A stretch of DNA of 64,000 nucleotides from UBA8529 sp964390565 (GCA_964390565.1 CAYMII010000018.1:10017-74016); one strand, 5' to 3'. Counted from the stretch's first letter, positions 9,401-18,649 are shown. Notes: generated by a model not told the origin, from the letters alone. Numbers and translations are program-made.

Positions 9401-9683
9401 CGTTTATCGTATTGGATGGGATTTAAGTACGCCTGCATTCTTTAATGAAACGCTAAAAATGGCAAATGGCGATATTCTTTATCTATTTACCGATGGTTTT
9501 GTGGATCAGTTCGAGTCCAAAACCAAAAAGAAATTCTCTGCAGCGCGGCTAATCAAACTGCTTTACGATAACTACAAACTACCTTCAGCCGAACTATCCA
9601 ATCTACTCGATAACGAGTTTAAATCATGGCGGGGCGATTACGATCAAATAGATGATGTTCTGGTTGTCGGAATCAAGGTTTAG
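6486..9683 (+). CDS. Two-component propeller / Y_Y_Y sensor with SpoIIE-type PP2C phosphatase output
   Basis: This is a 1065-residue membrane sensor. A signal peptide (1-21) leads into about 14 periplasmic propeller repeats recognisable by recurring W(M/V/I)G(T/S) and GL motifs. A Y_Y_Y domain (about 640-745, ending PPGNYTFRLRAAN) follows, then one membrane helix (about 757-780), a coiled coil and a SpoIIE/PPM phosphatase domain from about residue 850. The metal-binding residues are visible in SGDFYW and ADCTGHGVPGA. Such proteins usually act by dephosphorylating an anti-sigma-factor antagonist. No such partner is adjacent, so the target is unknown. The gene stands alone. Confidence 0.88.
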   Translation: MLKRVFIFCFISLIAVCDLNAQIYNFVRYGVREGLLHSLVTGIIQDKRGDMWMSTGGGLCRFNGVEFEYFTTSNGLNFTRLTCVTADEDDNIWVGSSQGLNFICGKSIKTIQDTLIKSEVLAISSAGKSMIWVVTNSGLFKVKYADNEFVVSKANIPLFKSLAIAQIFQDRALTNSIFQTIAGIAYYSNNGQLFCINNDKVEIVKKEINLSVSTGVELSNGTILFGTNRGVYKLEGNSLESINNKNISELEVIDIHTDGEKVWLLGKEMVNGFVETNLYSIDLNNPDYFRKIGKSNGLTDEPTQMFVDHEGSIWTASNNGVSILKQNPFEAYTTEDGMVGNKIWGIYRTNDGSLWVGTIGEGLTIIKDNKYLTYTKKNGLPDNYVGRIFQGRNGTVYVGTSNAGLCKAIYSNITKSYTFTRLPLLYGSKVRIDDMVEDKQGVLWVATSKGLFNNRNSNGFTRFPLFKGDTGQIFVQKLLVDSSRNVMWIGTRYNGVFTMQGSVIKQFDKVSSTEEVSSLALDDYGDIWIGSRTNGVFHLDADTLTRLTEKEGLASNLIFILHPDRKNNLWIGTNLGLDRVDLNSLKKEGRTEIRHYGSDEGLSDLETNLNGVLEVDDSGFWIATNGGLLKYYRTADKQNGIPPKVRLLSLKLNSQETNWKHFSTEINPWNGFPHQLTLKHYQNHLTFEFVGVSFRNPRMVKYAWKLDGFDNDWVTSSSRQAIYSNIPPGNYTFRLRAANSDMVWSTEVLSMPFTVLLPFWKTWWFRVSVVLFVALLIYLYVLYRIKSLREKQKELESLVKIRTFELSEQFEIVDKKNKQIFDSLTYAKFLQNAILTPVDTIKSSFSDVFIYNRPKDFVSGDFYWYTRNDDVSVFAVADCTGHGVPGAIISVICENAIRQAVVSCNYESPAQILQHVNKYVIDTFTHTQKEIHPGMEIALCTFNHKTYEFTYSGAMLGMHLVVGGKLVKLKPSVYRIGWDLSTPAFFNETLKMANGDILYLFTDGFVDQFESKTKKKFSAARLIKLLYDNYKLPSAELSNLLDNEFKSWRGDYDQIDDVLVVGIKV

Positions 9684-9806
9684 GGCTATTTGAATATTCT
9701 CTAAACTACTTGTCGTATAACTTTTGTTTTATACTAGATGATAATCCAATAAGCGGATAGTTTTTAATTACCCTTGTTATTGGATAGGGGTTTAGAGGGG
9801 GAAGGG

Positions 9807-9883
9807 ATCATATTATCGACAACAATCTATGTTTTTACCCTAAACCCGTTGTTAGGACGAGGCTGCAGACTCGTCTTTTTTTT
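9807..9883 (+). repeat. Terminator-like dispersed repeat, copy 1
   Basis: The 77 bp is nearly identical to 18721-18795. Shared parts are ATCATATTA-n-CGACAAC, TTACCCTAAA, CCGTTGTTAGGACGAGG and the hairpin GACGAG (9856-9861) / CTCGTC (9870-9875) with an 8-nt loop, followed by eight Ts. It lies behind the SpoIIE-type gene and could end its transcript. Confidence 0.75.
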
Positions 9884-9891
9884 CGGTATAG

Positions 9892-9932
9892 AAAAACGAA
9901 GCATCCCCGAAATTAATGGAGAGGCTTCGTTT
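9892..9932 (-). terminator. Terminator of the DUF748 operon
   Basis: A 9-bp inverted repeat (9894-9902 and 9924-9932; AAACGAAGC/GCTTCGTTT) is followed on the minus strand by a T run. It lies 21 bp beyond the stop codon of the DUF748 gene. Confidence 0.65.
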
Positions 9933-9952
9933 ATAAATGTTATAGCATCTAT

Positions 9953-12163
9953 TTACTGGATGGTTACTTCAATCTTAAAGTGAGGGAATTTTAATTCTTT
10001 TGGAGCATTAACTAAATCTGCTGTAGAAACCTCAAGTAATTCAGGTTTAATATTTTGAGTGTTTACCAAATAATCTCGAATCATAGAGTTTCTTTTGGCA
10101 ATAATTAAGTTTAGCTCTGCATCGATCTCTGACGGGTTGTATAGTCGAGAACATGCTATTCCAACCTCAAGAGAATCGGCTTTTGGCTCACGTGTTTTTA
10201 AGTAAGTGATAAAACTTTTATCTGTTGATGACAGATTTTTTAACATTCTAATAATCTTAGCCGAATCTGCGGATGGCTCAGCAACTGATAGCACATATTC
10301 CTTTTTAGCGCGCAGGGTTGAAAGATATTCTTTCTCCTTTACCAAATCTGTAAATTGAACAAACCTAAAAACAAGATTTGGTTTCTTCTGCATTATTAGG
10401 GCAATATTGGATAGTGTTTTATTTTGTTTTTCATCTAGCTCTGATTGAGCGTATTCAAATGGTAATTTTTCAAGATCTTCGGGGTTAGAGCCAACTAATC
10501 CAGATAAGGCATTAAACGGAGCTGCAGCTGTTTTGATAAGGAAATTGCCTAGGGTTTTCCATACTATTTTAGAATAGCTGAACTTCGGCTCGGAGGGGTT
10601 ACCCTCAATTGGTAAATCAAAAGCAATGACATCGTTCGCATCTTTAAGGATATAAAGCGCCAACTTTATGGGTACTCTAACTGCTGTGGAGTCCTTGGTT
10701 TTTTTCCCAAACTCAAGTTCTTCGAATCGAATGCTATTATTGTTCATTAACTTGGTTGGGGTCATTTGTAAAGATAAATTGTAGCTAAACCAACCTTGAG
10801 TGATCGGAGAAGCGATGAAATATTCTGAGTAGGGCGAAAAGCTAATCAATCCAAGTCGATTTATCTTCATGTCTAGATTGATATTACTTGTATTTACCAT
10901 ATTTAGAATCATTTTACCTGATACCTTTCCTGCTTTATTGGTGATTACGGAAAAAGCAACGGGTACTTTTTGTGCGCTTTCAGTAAGACCGTTTAATGAT
11001 AAATTGAATGCGCTTAAGTCATAGCTGAAAGGGCGATTAAGCGTGTTGTCGGTAAATAGGATGTCTCCATTTATTATCCTAATTGTATCAATACGGTAGC
11101 TTAACGAGGTCGATGTGGTAGGTTTAACTTTTACAGTATCGGCGAGAGCCACTAAAGAATCCGATTTGAACAAGGGTTGTAATACCCTTTCAAAGTTAGT
11201 CATATCGCGATTCAGAGTTGCATTTATTTTGGGATTTGTAACTGTAACTGATGAGATGCTGTAGCGAGATGTGTTTAACTCAATATTGCTAATGTTTGTT
11301 TCAACTCGATCCGCAGCCAATAGCATATTGTTTTGGTCATCATTAACGAGTATCGAATCAACAATAACTTTCCCCGAAACAGAAAGGTTCATTACCTGCT
11401 CAAATTCCCCTTTTAATTTAATGTTTGAGGTAAGGAGTCCATCGAATGAGTTGATTGCCAGGTAATCTTTTAGGTAATCTTTCATTGGGCTAAGACTTAA
11501 GGTTTTTGTATTCAACAGAATTGTATATTTCTTATTCTGGTTGTCCACCTCGGCGCTTATTTCTACTTCTCCTTTTTCCCCTAGTTTGAAGTTGATGCCC
11601 ATATTCGATTGTCTGCTATCCCACGATATTAATGGTATATCGAGGTTGAGATCGTCCAGTTCGATGTGGTTTTTTATCTGTTGATCTTCATAAACAACAA
11701 GCCCTTTCGTTAGCTGCAAATTCCTTATGGTAAAACGGAATGCTGAGGTTGATGTATCGGCTTTCTCTTTTACAACGGTTGTGTCGTTACTCGGCTTGAG
11801 AAGATCATCGAAATTAAAACTCTCCTTATTCTGACTTAATTGAACTTTAGGGTTAACTAATGTTATTTGAGAAAAAGAATATTCGTTTCCAAATAGGGCT
11901 AAAGGGTCGAAGTTGATATAAAATTCGTCGAATGAGACGAATTTATCAGTCTGATTGGATTCGTACATCGCAAACCCTAGAGCACGAGCTGATACCCTAA
12001 AATAGTTGAAATGCAATTCGTTCAATGTGATTTTTCGTCCTATCAGCTCTTGGCTATGCTTTACAGTGTAATTTTTAACAAAAGTGGATAGAAAGAATAG
12101 TAGTACAAAAACGAGAAGTGCAATGGCTCCTAGAATTTTGTAACGTAGTTTTATGCGTTTCAT
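9953..12163 (-). CDS. AsmA-like DUF748-family protein
   Basis: This 736-residue protein has one N-terminal membrane helix (about 10-28) and a long beta-rich periplasmic region. The DUF748/AsmA pattern is visible: an early LNELHFNYFRVSARALGF segment, repeated FTIRNLQLTKGLVVYED-type strands, and a later block ending YILKDANDVIAFDLPIEGNPSEPKFSYSKIVWK, which is typical of DUF748. Related AsmA/YhdP/TamB proteins form bridge-like grooves that move lipids between membranes; that role is only inferred here. It starts 10 bp after the EF-hand membrane protein and is the last gene of a three-gene operon. Confidence 0.75.
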   Translation of the reverse strand: MKRIKLRYKILGAIALLVFVLLFFLSTFVKNYTVKHSQELIGRKITLNELHFNYFRVSARALGFAMYESNQTDKFVSFDEFYINFDPLALFGNEYSFSQITLVNPKVQLSQNKESFNFDDLLKPSNDTTVVKEKADTSTSAFRFTIRNLQLTKGLVVYEDQQIKNHIELDDLNLDIPLISWDSRQSNMGINFKLGEKGEVEISAEVDNQNKKYTILLNTKTLSLSPMKDYLKDYLAINSFDGLLTSNIKLKGEFEQVMNLSVSGKVIVDSILVNDDQNNMLLAADRVETNISNIELNTSRYSISSVTVTNPKINATLNRDMTNFERVLQPLFKSDSLVALADTVKVKPTTSTSLSYRIDTIRIINGDILFTDNTLNRPFSYDLSAFNLSLNGLTESAQKVPVAFSVITNKAGKVSGKMILNMVNTSNINLDMKINRLGLISFSPYSEYFIASPITQGWFSYNLSLQMTPTKLMNNNSIRFEELEFGKKTKDSTAVRVPIKLALYILKDANDVIAFDLPIEGNPSEPKFSYSKIVWKTLGNFLIKTAAAPFNALSGLVGSNPEDLEKLPFEYAQSELDEKQNKTLSNIALIMQKKPNLVFRFVQFTDLVKEKEYLSTLRAKKEYVLSVAEPSADSAKIIRMLKNLSSTDKSFITYLKTREPKADSLEVGIACSRLYNPSEIDAELNLIIAKRNSMIRDYLVNTQNIKPELLEVSTADLVNAPKELKFPHFKIEVTIQ

Positions 12164-12173
12164 GCTATTAAAA

Positions 12174-14429
12174 TTAATTTAAACTAGACTCAACATCGTT
12201 TCTCAATATTCCCCAATCAGAAAGAAACCCAAAATACCATAATAACAAACCTGTAATAGCCAGTACAATAATTGTAATAATGATGATTGGAATAATTGGT
12301 TTTCTCTTCTTGGCAAAAGGATCGATCAGGTTCAACTTTGCGTTATCGGGTAGTGATGCTAGGTGTGTTAGCGTATTTCCGAAAGTAATGTTGATGGTTG
12401 CGCGAGCATTTATTGCCCAGCCATTGGCATCTAAAAGTGGGGCGAGGTTTCTCTTTCGAAGCTTAAGCCAAGCAATTATCATTGATGGACCTGAAATACA
12501 CATTACAATACCAAAAATAGCAATGGGCATTTTCCACCATACAAGCCCAAGAAATCCCATCACTATTGATGCTACAACAGTGCCAATTGCTCCTAGGGCA
12601 AGGCTGAGTGCAGCGAATATCCCTACAAACTTACCAATATCGAATGGCTGAGGAGGAGCAGGAGCCGCGGCTACACTCTTAACTCCTGCTTCTACATGGG
12701 CCGTTGTTTTCTGAATTCCTGAAACTGCTGCAGTATCTACCTCCTTCTCCTTTGCTGAGGCCACCTTCTCAATTTGTGTCGATACAAACCTTGAAATCTT
12801 GCGGTAGGGAGACCAAAAAGCTTGTCGGATGCTAATAGGATTATCAATAACTTTAACAATTGTGGCATCCCAGTCCTCGCCATTCCTGTCGTAGAAGATT
12901 GCGTTCCGACCAACTTCAATATTATCAATGTCCCCATCGGTCAATGCTGCAACAATGGTCATGTATTGATTCTTCGTCTTTGAAACGCAATTACAATAGA
13001 TAAGGCATAGCCCGCTTTGCCGTGCAATTGCATTATGTTTATTCATATCGCTAACCTTAATGCAAAGGTCGCAGCATCGCTGATCGATATATAAACTTCC
13101 GGCTTGGAATATGGCTTTTGATTCGGGTGAGTAAAAATCACGAAAAGTAACGTAGTTATTTAGCAGCGTATATAAATCGCGATAATACCGAGCAAGTTTG
13201 TCGACCAAAAATATATTTTTAGCATTCTCTTCAAGGGCTTTATCCTGTTCGATTAAAGAATACAGGGTTTCCTTTTTGTTTGCTGCAGCTAATTCCCGGA
13301 TATAAGCTAATCCTAGTTTTTCTACCTCTGCGCCAACTTTCTCCGTTTGCCAGCTGATATATTCGTCAAACTTTTTGTTAATGTTTTTCCACTCCGTTTC
13401 AGTTAAACTCTCTTTGTTTGGGAATTCGGGCTTAATTATTAATTCATTGAATTTGTTGAGCGCATTTTCCCATGAAGGGTTTATTGCTTTGGTAAGCAAG
13501 AGAGGTTTCTTTGCCTCAATTTTTGTAATTGGGAAGCCAGCTATTTCGTCGGTGCAAAGGGTTAAGTCCCTTGTACTTATTGCTTCGTATCGAGTGTTTA
13601 GGGAGTTAAGAGCGTTTATCGATTCAGGATCATATTCGGCTAATCGACATCTCAAGAAATAGTCTTCAATTTTTTGTTTAATTGCATTTAGTGCCGCAAA
13701 CGCGTTAGCGGTTAATTCACCATAAGGGAGAATTTTACTCGGATTGGCTTCGGCTTTTGCGTACCATGTTGAATAATCGTCGCAGCTTTTATAAAAAGCA
13801 TTAATATGATCAATCGATATCCCCTGTTTGCCACTTCTGTCAGTGGTTGAACCCATGCAGGAGATAATATCATTAATGACTTTTTTTACTGTTTCATCAT
13901 CCGTTGAGTCTTCGGTGATAATGCCATCGCCATTAAATTTTGTATTTGCAAAAATTTTAACCGTGTCGGAGGTTTCCTCCACTGTAATTTCATTATCATC
14001 GGGTTTACCCAAATTTGTTAGAATTTGTTTGGCCGATGCAAGTAAAACCCTTCCTTCCTCTGTGCTTTCGTTAATGGACGAGAGAGGGAGGCTTTTATTC
14101 TCTCTTACCAGCTCGTCGGGATTTTTTATTAGGGAGGTTAGCCACTTTACGGCTTCAAGTATTTCAGGAACCCTAATCCGTTCATCCTTATCCCTATCGA
14201 TTAGCTCAAGCGTTTTGGCATCAATTTCCATTCCGTGAACCGGACAGCTCAATGCAGTCCATAGTTTTTGGTCAAGCGACTCAAGCGACTGCAAATCCGC
14301 TCCTTTATCAAGATTAACCCTGTTGACCCCTCCAACACGAGAGAACTGCCAAATATGCTTACCCTCATCAGTGCCGATAATGTTCTTTAGGTTGCTAACG
14401 CTATTCAGAATATTTTTTGATTTAGTCAT
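12174..14429 (-). CDS. Large EF-hand-containing protein with C-terminal membrane helices
   Basis: This is a 751-residue protein with no family name I recognise. A canonical 12-residue EF-hand loop lies at 78-89 (D78, D80, D82, E89), and a half-degenerate one around FNGDGIITED follows at about 155-170. The middle is helical and soluble. The C-terminal 180 residues hold three hydrophobic segments (IFAALSLALGAIGTVVAS, MPIAIFGIVMCISGPSMII, IIPIIIITIIVLAITGLLLW), with an Ala/Pro-rich linker before them. There is no signal peptide, so the EF hands are probably cytoplasmic. AAGGAG nine bases before ATG is a strong ribosome binding site. It sits between DUF3754 and DUF748 genes, pointing to a calcium-responsive envelope function, which is inference. 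Confidence 0.6.
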   Translation of the reverse strand: MTKSKNILNSVSNLKNIIGTDEGKHIWQFSRVGGVNRVNLDKGADLQSLESLDQKLWTALSCPVHGMEIDAKTLELIDRDKDERIRVPEILEAVKWLTSLIKNPDELVRENKSLPLSSINESTEEGRVLLASAKQILTNLGKPDDNEITVEETSDTVKIFANTKFNGDGIITEDSTDDETVKKVINDIISCMGSTTDRSGKQGISIDHINAFYKSCDDYSTWYAKAEANPSKILPYGELTANAFAALNAIKQKIEDYFLRCRLAEYDPESINALNSLNTRYEAISTRDLTLCTDEIAGFPITKIEAKKPLLLTKAINPSWENALNKFNELIIKPEFPNKESLTETEWKNINKKFDEYISWQTEKVGAEVEKLGLAYIRELAAANKKETLYSLIEQDKALEENAKNIFLVDKLARYYRDLYTLLNNYVTFRDFYSPESKAIFQAGSLYIDQRCCDLCIKVSDMNKHNAIARQSGLCLIYCNCVSKTKNQYMTIVAALTDGDIDNIEVGRNAIFYDRNGEDWDATIVKVIDNPISIRQAFWSPYRKISRFVSTQIEKVASAKEKEVDTAAVSGIQKTTAHVEAGVKSVAAAPAPPQPFDIGKFVGIFAALSLALGAIGTVVASIVMGFLGLVWWKMPIAIFGIVMCISGPSMIIAWLKLRKRNLAPLLDANGWAINARATINITFGNTLTHLASLPDNAKLNLIDPFAKKRKPIIPIIIITIIVLAITGLLLWYFGFLSDWGILRNDVESSLN

Positions 14430-14490
14430 AACTCAACTCCTTATAATTTTATGTGGTTTGAATCCCTATGTTTCGATTTAATGCAATAAC

Positions 14491-15720
14491 CTACTTTTGG
14501 TTATACTCAAAAATTCCATCCCATATTTCATCAATCCTAACGAGTGCCTTATCTAAAGGAATAACTTCCCATTTGCCATTAGTTTCGATGCCAAGACCTA
14601 TGCCTTTCAGCTTATATAAAGCATCCTCTACATCAAAATCGAGATCAGTATTATGCTTTGTCTTAAACCATGATTCAATTTGTCCATCGAGTTCCTTTGC
14701 CGTTAACGGGGTTTTACTTCTATTTAAAAATGCATATGCCAGAATTGTCTCTTTAAGCTCTTCTTCCTCCGAGGAGTTCAGTAGTGAGTAAAATGCTCCG
14801 CTATTATTTCCAAGGTTCTTAAAGTAGAGGCTATCCGATAGCATTTTTGAATACTTTATCTTCTTGTTCACAAAGCTGCTGTATTGACGGAATAAGTATC
14901 CACCCAAAACACCCAGCGCAATCAAGCCTTGATTAAGTGAAGTTTTGCTATTTAGTAGATCGATGGATTCGCCCGATTTGTAAGCTCCATACATTGCAAC
15001 CAATGCTGGAATTACTTTAGTTGCCAATAACGAGATACCACCACCGATACCTGGTACCCAGAATAGTATTTTGTCTAATCGCGACATTTTGGGAATGGCA
15101 TTCGGGAATATGGTTTCAAGATCGTTTTTTGGAACGCGTTTGAAAATTTTTAATACTATACACCCCGGATCAAAAGGCAGTTTACTTAAGCGAACTCCCT
15201 TATCGTTAAAATAATTTGTATCGTTGTAATTAAGATATATCAATACACGGTCATAGTACTCAAACTCTATCTCTTTTTTAAAGATAAAGAACCTCGTTAC
15301 CTTCTCTTTCGTTTTATGGTGACCTCTTACATATATTCCATAGTCTTTGAAATCGTTAAAGTCAATAGCAAGTTTCAATCCAATCAGATCGGAGTTTTTG
15401 AAAGCATCATCGATTGTTTCTTTGTCAACCTGCACGTAATTGCCTCGTTCAAGCACTTTGAGAAGAGTCTCTTTGAATACCGGGAACTCACTTTTATTTT
15501 CAAACTCAGATCTCTCTCTTGGTGTCAAATCAGGGTCAAATAGCGCGTAGTTCTGTTTCAGCTTACGGATTAGATTAAATGCTTCGTAATGGAAGTAGTG
15601 TTCGAGTATATCGAATAGTTTTTTAAAATCCTCAGCATTTTTATTATCTACAGCAAATTCTGCTATTTGCTGTTCGAGTAAGAATTCCTTATCAAATGGA
15701 ATATACTGTTCTCGTTTCAT
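14491..15720 (-). CDS. TMEM143/DUF3754-family membrane protein
   Basis: This 409-residue protein has the DUF3754 hallmarks FDPGCIVLKIFKRVPKNDLETIFP and SRLDKILFWVPGIGGG. Two hydrophobic segments follow (LLATKVIPALVAMYG and LNQGLIALGVLGGYLFRQY) before a cytoplasmic tail with a helical SKTPLTAKELDGQIE region. DUF3754 is shared with the eukaryotic mitochondrial protein TMEM143 and has no established function. ATG 15720 (MKREQYIPF) fits the family; a GTG 51 bp upstream is also in frame. It is the first gene of the operon with the EF-hand protein (61 bp downstream) and DUF748. Confidence 0.8.
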   Translation of the reverse strand: MKREQYIPFDKEFLLEQQIAEFAVDNKNAEDFKKLFDILEHYFHYEAFNLIRKLKQNYALFDPDLTPRERSEFENKSEFPVFKETLLKVLERGNYVQVDKETIDDAFKNSDLIGLKLAIDFNDFKDYGIYVRGHHKTKEKVTRFFIFKKEIEFEYYDRVLIYLNYNDTNYFNDKGVRLSKLPFDPGCIVLKIFKRVPKNDLETIFPNAIPKMSRLDKILFWVPGIGGGISLLATKVIPALVAMYGAYKSGESIDLLNSKTSLNQGLIALGVLGGYLFRQYSSFVNKKIKYSKMLSDSLYFKNLGNNSGAFYSLLNSSEEEELKETILAYAFLNRSKTPLTAKELDGQIESWFKTKHNTDLDFDVEDALYKLKGIGLGIETNGKWEVIPLDKALVRIDEIWDGIFEYNQK

Positions 15721-16003
15721 GATAGGTTTTGTTAAATAATTGATTGATTTAAGAACACTTAAAGATAGCACTTCAGATAAATATTATCAACTAAAAGATG
15801 CGATGTGTTTAGTGAGTTCTCATTAACTATGCTTAGCTACCGTCAAAAGAAATCGGCCTGCCGGTAAGACTTAGTAGAAAAGAAAAGTCAGCGCCCATAG
15901 AAAATTTTCTGAATACGGAACTTGGCATTATGGGTAGTATTTATCGCTTTAAAATGGGATTTCTATTAGTTGGTAAGGCAAAATAATCTGTTGGAGATTA
16001 GCT

Positions 16004-16492
16004 TTAGCTTTTTCTATGTTTTATTTCAATTGTTTCGTGCCACGCTTTTTGAGGTCGGGTGGGGGGATATCCGTTTTTGGAACGGTAATTCTTTCGCTCC
16101 TCGGTAAAGTCCCACCATTTTTTACTGGTATCCTTAGTTTTAGCAAAATGAACTGCTAGACGAAACTGATCTTCCACGCAAGGGTCAATCCAATACCCCT
16201 TTAATTGCTCGAAATCTTCGGTAAGTTTAGCACCATCTTTACCCTTCAGATCATCTATTGAGTAGTATCCCATCGATATCAAATCTTCAGCAAATTTAAT
16301 CCCAATGGATGGTATCATTTGGAATTCAATCAATGCGTAAATTTCTCTTGCCCGCTCAAATGTCACACCGAGCAATACCTCCAGTTCATCAGTGGCGTAG
16401 CTTGGAATGTCAGCAATTTTGAGCTTATTAATCCTGAGTTTCTGCTTTTCAGAATTCGTAAGGGCTAGATTGATATTGGTTTTTGATTTCAT
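16004..16492 (-). CDS. Helix-hairpin-helix Cdd1-family protein
   Basis: This is a 162-residue protein. Residues from about 60 match the pathogenicity-locus Cdd1 family: a helix-hairpin-helix around MIPSIGIKFAEDLISMGYYSIDDLKG, then EDFEQLKGYWIDPCVEDQFRLAVHFAK, and a Trp/Pro-rich tail ending RPQKAWHE. HhH motifs normally contact DNA non-specifically. The biological role of Cdd1 proteins is not known to me. ATG 16492 is preferred over an in-frame TTG three codons earlier. It stands alone. Confidence 0.8.
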   Translation of the reverse strand: MKSKTNINLALTNSEKQKLRINKLKIADIPSYATDELEVLLGVTFERAREIYALIEFQMIPSIGIKFAEDLISMGYYSIDDLKGKDGAKLTEDFEQLKGYWIDPCVEDQFRLAVHFAKTKDTSKKWWDFTEERKNYRSKNGYPPTRPQKAWHETIEIKHRKS

Positions 16493-16501
16493 TTTGTACA
16501 A

Positions 16502-16846
16502 ACTTCGGTGTGCAATTATCTTTATGAAAGTTACACTTTTTTTTAATTGGTATGCTTTCCGAAATTTACTCAGTTAACCTTTTCAGCAATTCTATTAGTT
16601 TAAACGCTATCACTAAAACTAGAACCGAATAGTGAAGATAAAATCTTACGTAAATCTAAAATAGAGAAAAAATCACGGTTTTCCGTGAAGTAGAATAACA
16701 TAACAATAGGTTAAATTTGTATTCAATTCTTAGATAAAGAGAAAAACCTCTTTACGAAAAAGAGTAGGAATAAATAATACTATTGAAAATGAAAGACTCA
16801 GCATTATAAAATTATCATTATAACCTAACCTAAAACTTAATTCAAG
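16502..16846. other. 345-bp AT-rich divergent intergenic region
   Basis: This lies between the Cdd1-like gene (minus) and the outer-membrane protein gene (plus). The only structure I see is a small hairpin at 16673-16688 (TCACGG/CCGTGA, TTTT loop). No reading frame or convincing -33/-7 pair was found. Confidence 0.4.
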
Positions 16847-18592
16847 ATGAAAAAAGAATTTCTTTTATTTTTTGCTTTTTTGTTCTTTGCTATTCTTAGG
16901 ATTTCCGCTCAAAATGTGGAAGCCCCTAAAGCATTTAAGACATCTTACAACAGACCATCCATGACTTTTTTCTACATGAAGTTTACAGATGAGAAGCATT
17001 CATCGGATGTGGAAGGAAAAATTAACTCTTTAGATTTTCCTGAAAAGTTTGACGATAATAATTTTAACCAAATGGTTTTTAACGCACCTTTTAATCGATT
17101 AGGTGCAACCGCTAAGCCTGAAGAGCTAATTAGGCAAAAGCTACAATCCGATAATGTTGGAAAGGATATTTTAAATAAGTGGTTTAATCGAAGAGGCGAT
17201 GGAACAATGGATATGGAGCTCATTAAGGAGCGTGGAAGATTTGATGCAACAGATGCTGCTTATAATGTTGCCCAAATGACTCAAAGAGGAGAATCAGCCC
17301 TAATGGATTTTGGCGAAAACCTTATTAAACTCAGCTATATTTTAGTATTAGATTTTCAGAATATCTCAACCATGGCTGAACAAAAAGATACAAAATCGAT
17401 AGGTTGGTCAGCTGATGTTAATATATACCTCTTTAAAGTAAAGTTTGATGATGAAATTCAAAGTACCTTATATAATAGCTGTTGGATAAATAAAGATGAT
17501 TCACCAGAACAAAGAAATGAAAAGATAAAGAAGTATAATCAACTTGAAATCCCTGTTGAGTTTGTTTATAAAAGTACACGCCCCGTTTTAGTGTCTAATT
17601 CGGAATCTAAAGACAAGGTAACTGATTTTAATGGTACAATGAGTGCATTACTAGAATCAGTTGTGCAAGAAGCGTACAATAAAAGCATTACCAGATTGGA
17701 GATGAAAATAGAGGATTTTAAAGTTAAAACACCTATTTATCAAATTCATCCAACAAGAGCAAAAATTGGTTTGAAAGAAGGACTCAAATGCGATAACAGA
17801 TATTTTGCATATGAATTTGTTTACAGAAAGAAAACAAATTCATCTGTTCCCAGACGAAGAGGGGTTATAAGAGCAACCTCTGAGATTGTTGATAATAGGC
17901 AATTGGCAACTGGTAATATGGGTACATCAAGGTTTTATCAAACTTCGGGTCTTAAATTACAACCAGGTTATCTGCTAAAGCAGGAGCTTGACCGTGGATT
18001 AGAATTTTATGGTGGTATGGAGGTTGGTGAAGTTGGTGGATATTACGGAAGATTTGATTACCGGTTTGGTAGACTTATAGGTATTCCTGCTCAATTTATC
18101 TATGTTGATGTTGCTTATGAAGAAAAAACCTACGACTTAACAAATTATGGTGGGAATAAGGATACGTATAATTTCTTACGTATAGGTCTTGGTTTTGCAA
18201 AAGGATTTATGCTCACCCGAAATACTGAGATAAGACCCTATTTTGGTGGTGGGGTAGAGTTTGCATCAGATCTGATTGATTATGTATTTATAAAAAGTGG
18301 TAGTTACTATAATCCTATACCTGAAAAAGATAAATCAAAATTTACAGGCCCAATGACTTATTATTTAAAGGGAGGTGCAAACTTAGCTTTAAATTTAAGG
18401 CATAACATTCAGCTAACAGGTGGTGTAGGATATTATTTGTTTGTTAAGAATGCTTTTGTTCTTAATAAAGATGCTAAATCTGTTGATGCTTATTTTGAAC
18501 ATAATGGAACTTATAAAGTAGTCAATTGGAGTGATTTGTTTAAGGATCGTAAAGGAATTTCTATAATGGCAGGTTTGAGATTAGGTTTCTAA
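16847..18592 (+). CDS. Secreted protein of unknown function, probable outer-membrane beta-barrel C-terminus
   Basis: This 581-residue protein has a signal peptide (1-22, cleavage near ISAQ). I do not recognise the family. The first half is soluble and charged, with a patch of NKSITRLEMKIEDFKVKTPIYQIHPTR type. From about residue 390 it alternates short amphipathic strands rich in Tyr, Gly and Phe (VGGYYGRFDYRFGRL, NFLRIGLGFAKGFML, YFGGGVEFASDL) and ends in SIMAGLRLGF, whose terminal aromatic residue is typical of outer-membrane barrels. Codon use and AT content resemble those of its neighbours. It is monocistronic with a perfect terminator behind it. An outer-membrane location is inferred from strand pattern only. 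Confidence 0.6.
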   Translation: MKKEFLLFFAFLFFAILRISAQNVEAPKAFKTSYNRPSMTFFYMKFTDEKHSSDVEGKINSLDFPEKFDDNNFNQMVFNAPFNRLGATAKPEELIRQKLQSDNVGKDILNKWFNRRGDGTMDMELIKERGRFDATDAAYNVAQMTQRGESALMDFGENLIKLSYILVLDFQNISTMAEQKDTKSIGWSADVNIYLFKVKFDDEIQSTLYNSCWINKDDSPEQRNEKIKKYNQLEIPVEFVYKSTRPVLVSNSESKDKVTDFNGTMSALLESVVQEAYNKSITRLEMKIEDFKVKTPIYQIHPTRAKIGLKEGLKCDNRYFAYEFVYRKKTNSSVPRRRGVIRATSEIVDNRQLATGNMGTSRFYQTSGLKLQPGYLLKQELDRGLEFYGGMEVGEVGGYYGRFDYRFGRLIGIPAQFIYVDVAYEEKTYDLTNYGGNKDTYNFLRIGLGFAKGFMLTRNTEIRPYFGGGVEFASDLIDYVFIKSGSYYNPIPEKDKSKFTGPMTYYLKGGANLALNLRHNIQLTGGVGYYLFVKNAFVLNKDAKSVDAYFEHNGTYKVVNWSDLFKDRKGISIMAGLRLGF

Positions 18593-18615
18593 TATAGACA
18601 GATAGAGTATTCAGT

Positions 18616-18649
18616 AAAAACGATTAAGGTGTAAACCTTAATCGTTTTT
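18616..18649 (+). terminator. Rho-independent terminator after the outer-membrane protein gene
   Basis: A perfect 14-bp stem (18616-18629 and 18636-18649) with a 6-nt loop ends in five Ts within the arm, and A runs mirror them. It lies 24 bp after the stop codon. Confidence 0.85.

Noticed and set aside
9774..9983. 69-codon plus-strand frame after the SpoIIE-type gene
   Set aside because: It runs through the dispersed terminator-like repeat and into the antisense of the DUF748 gene; no family resemblance.
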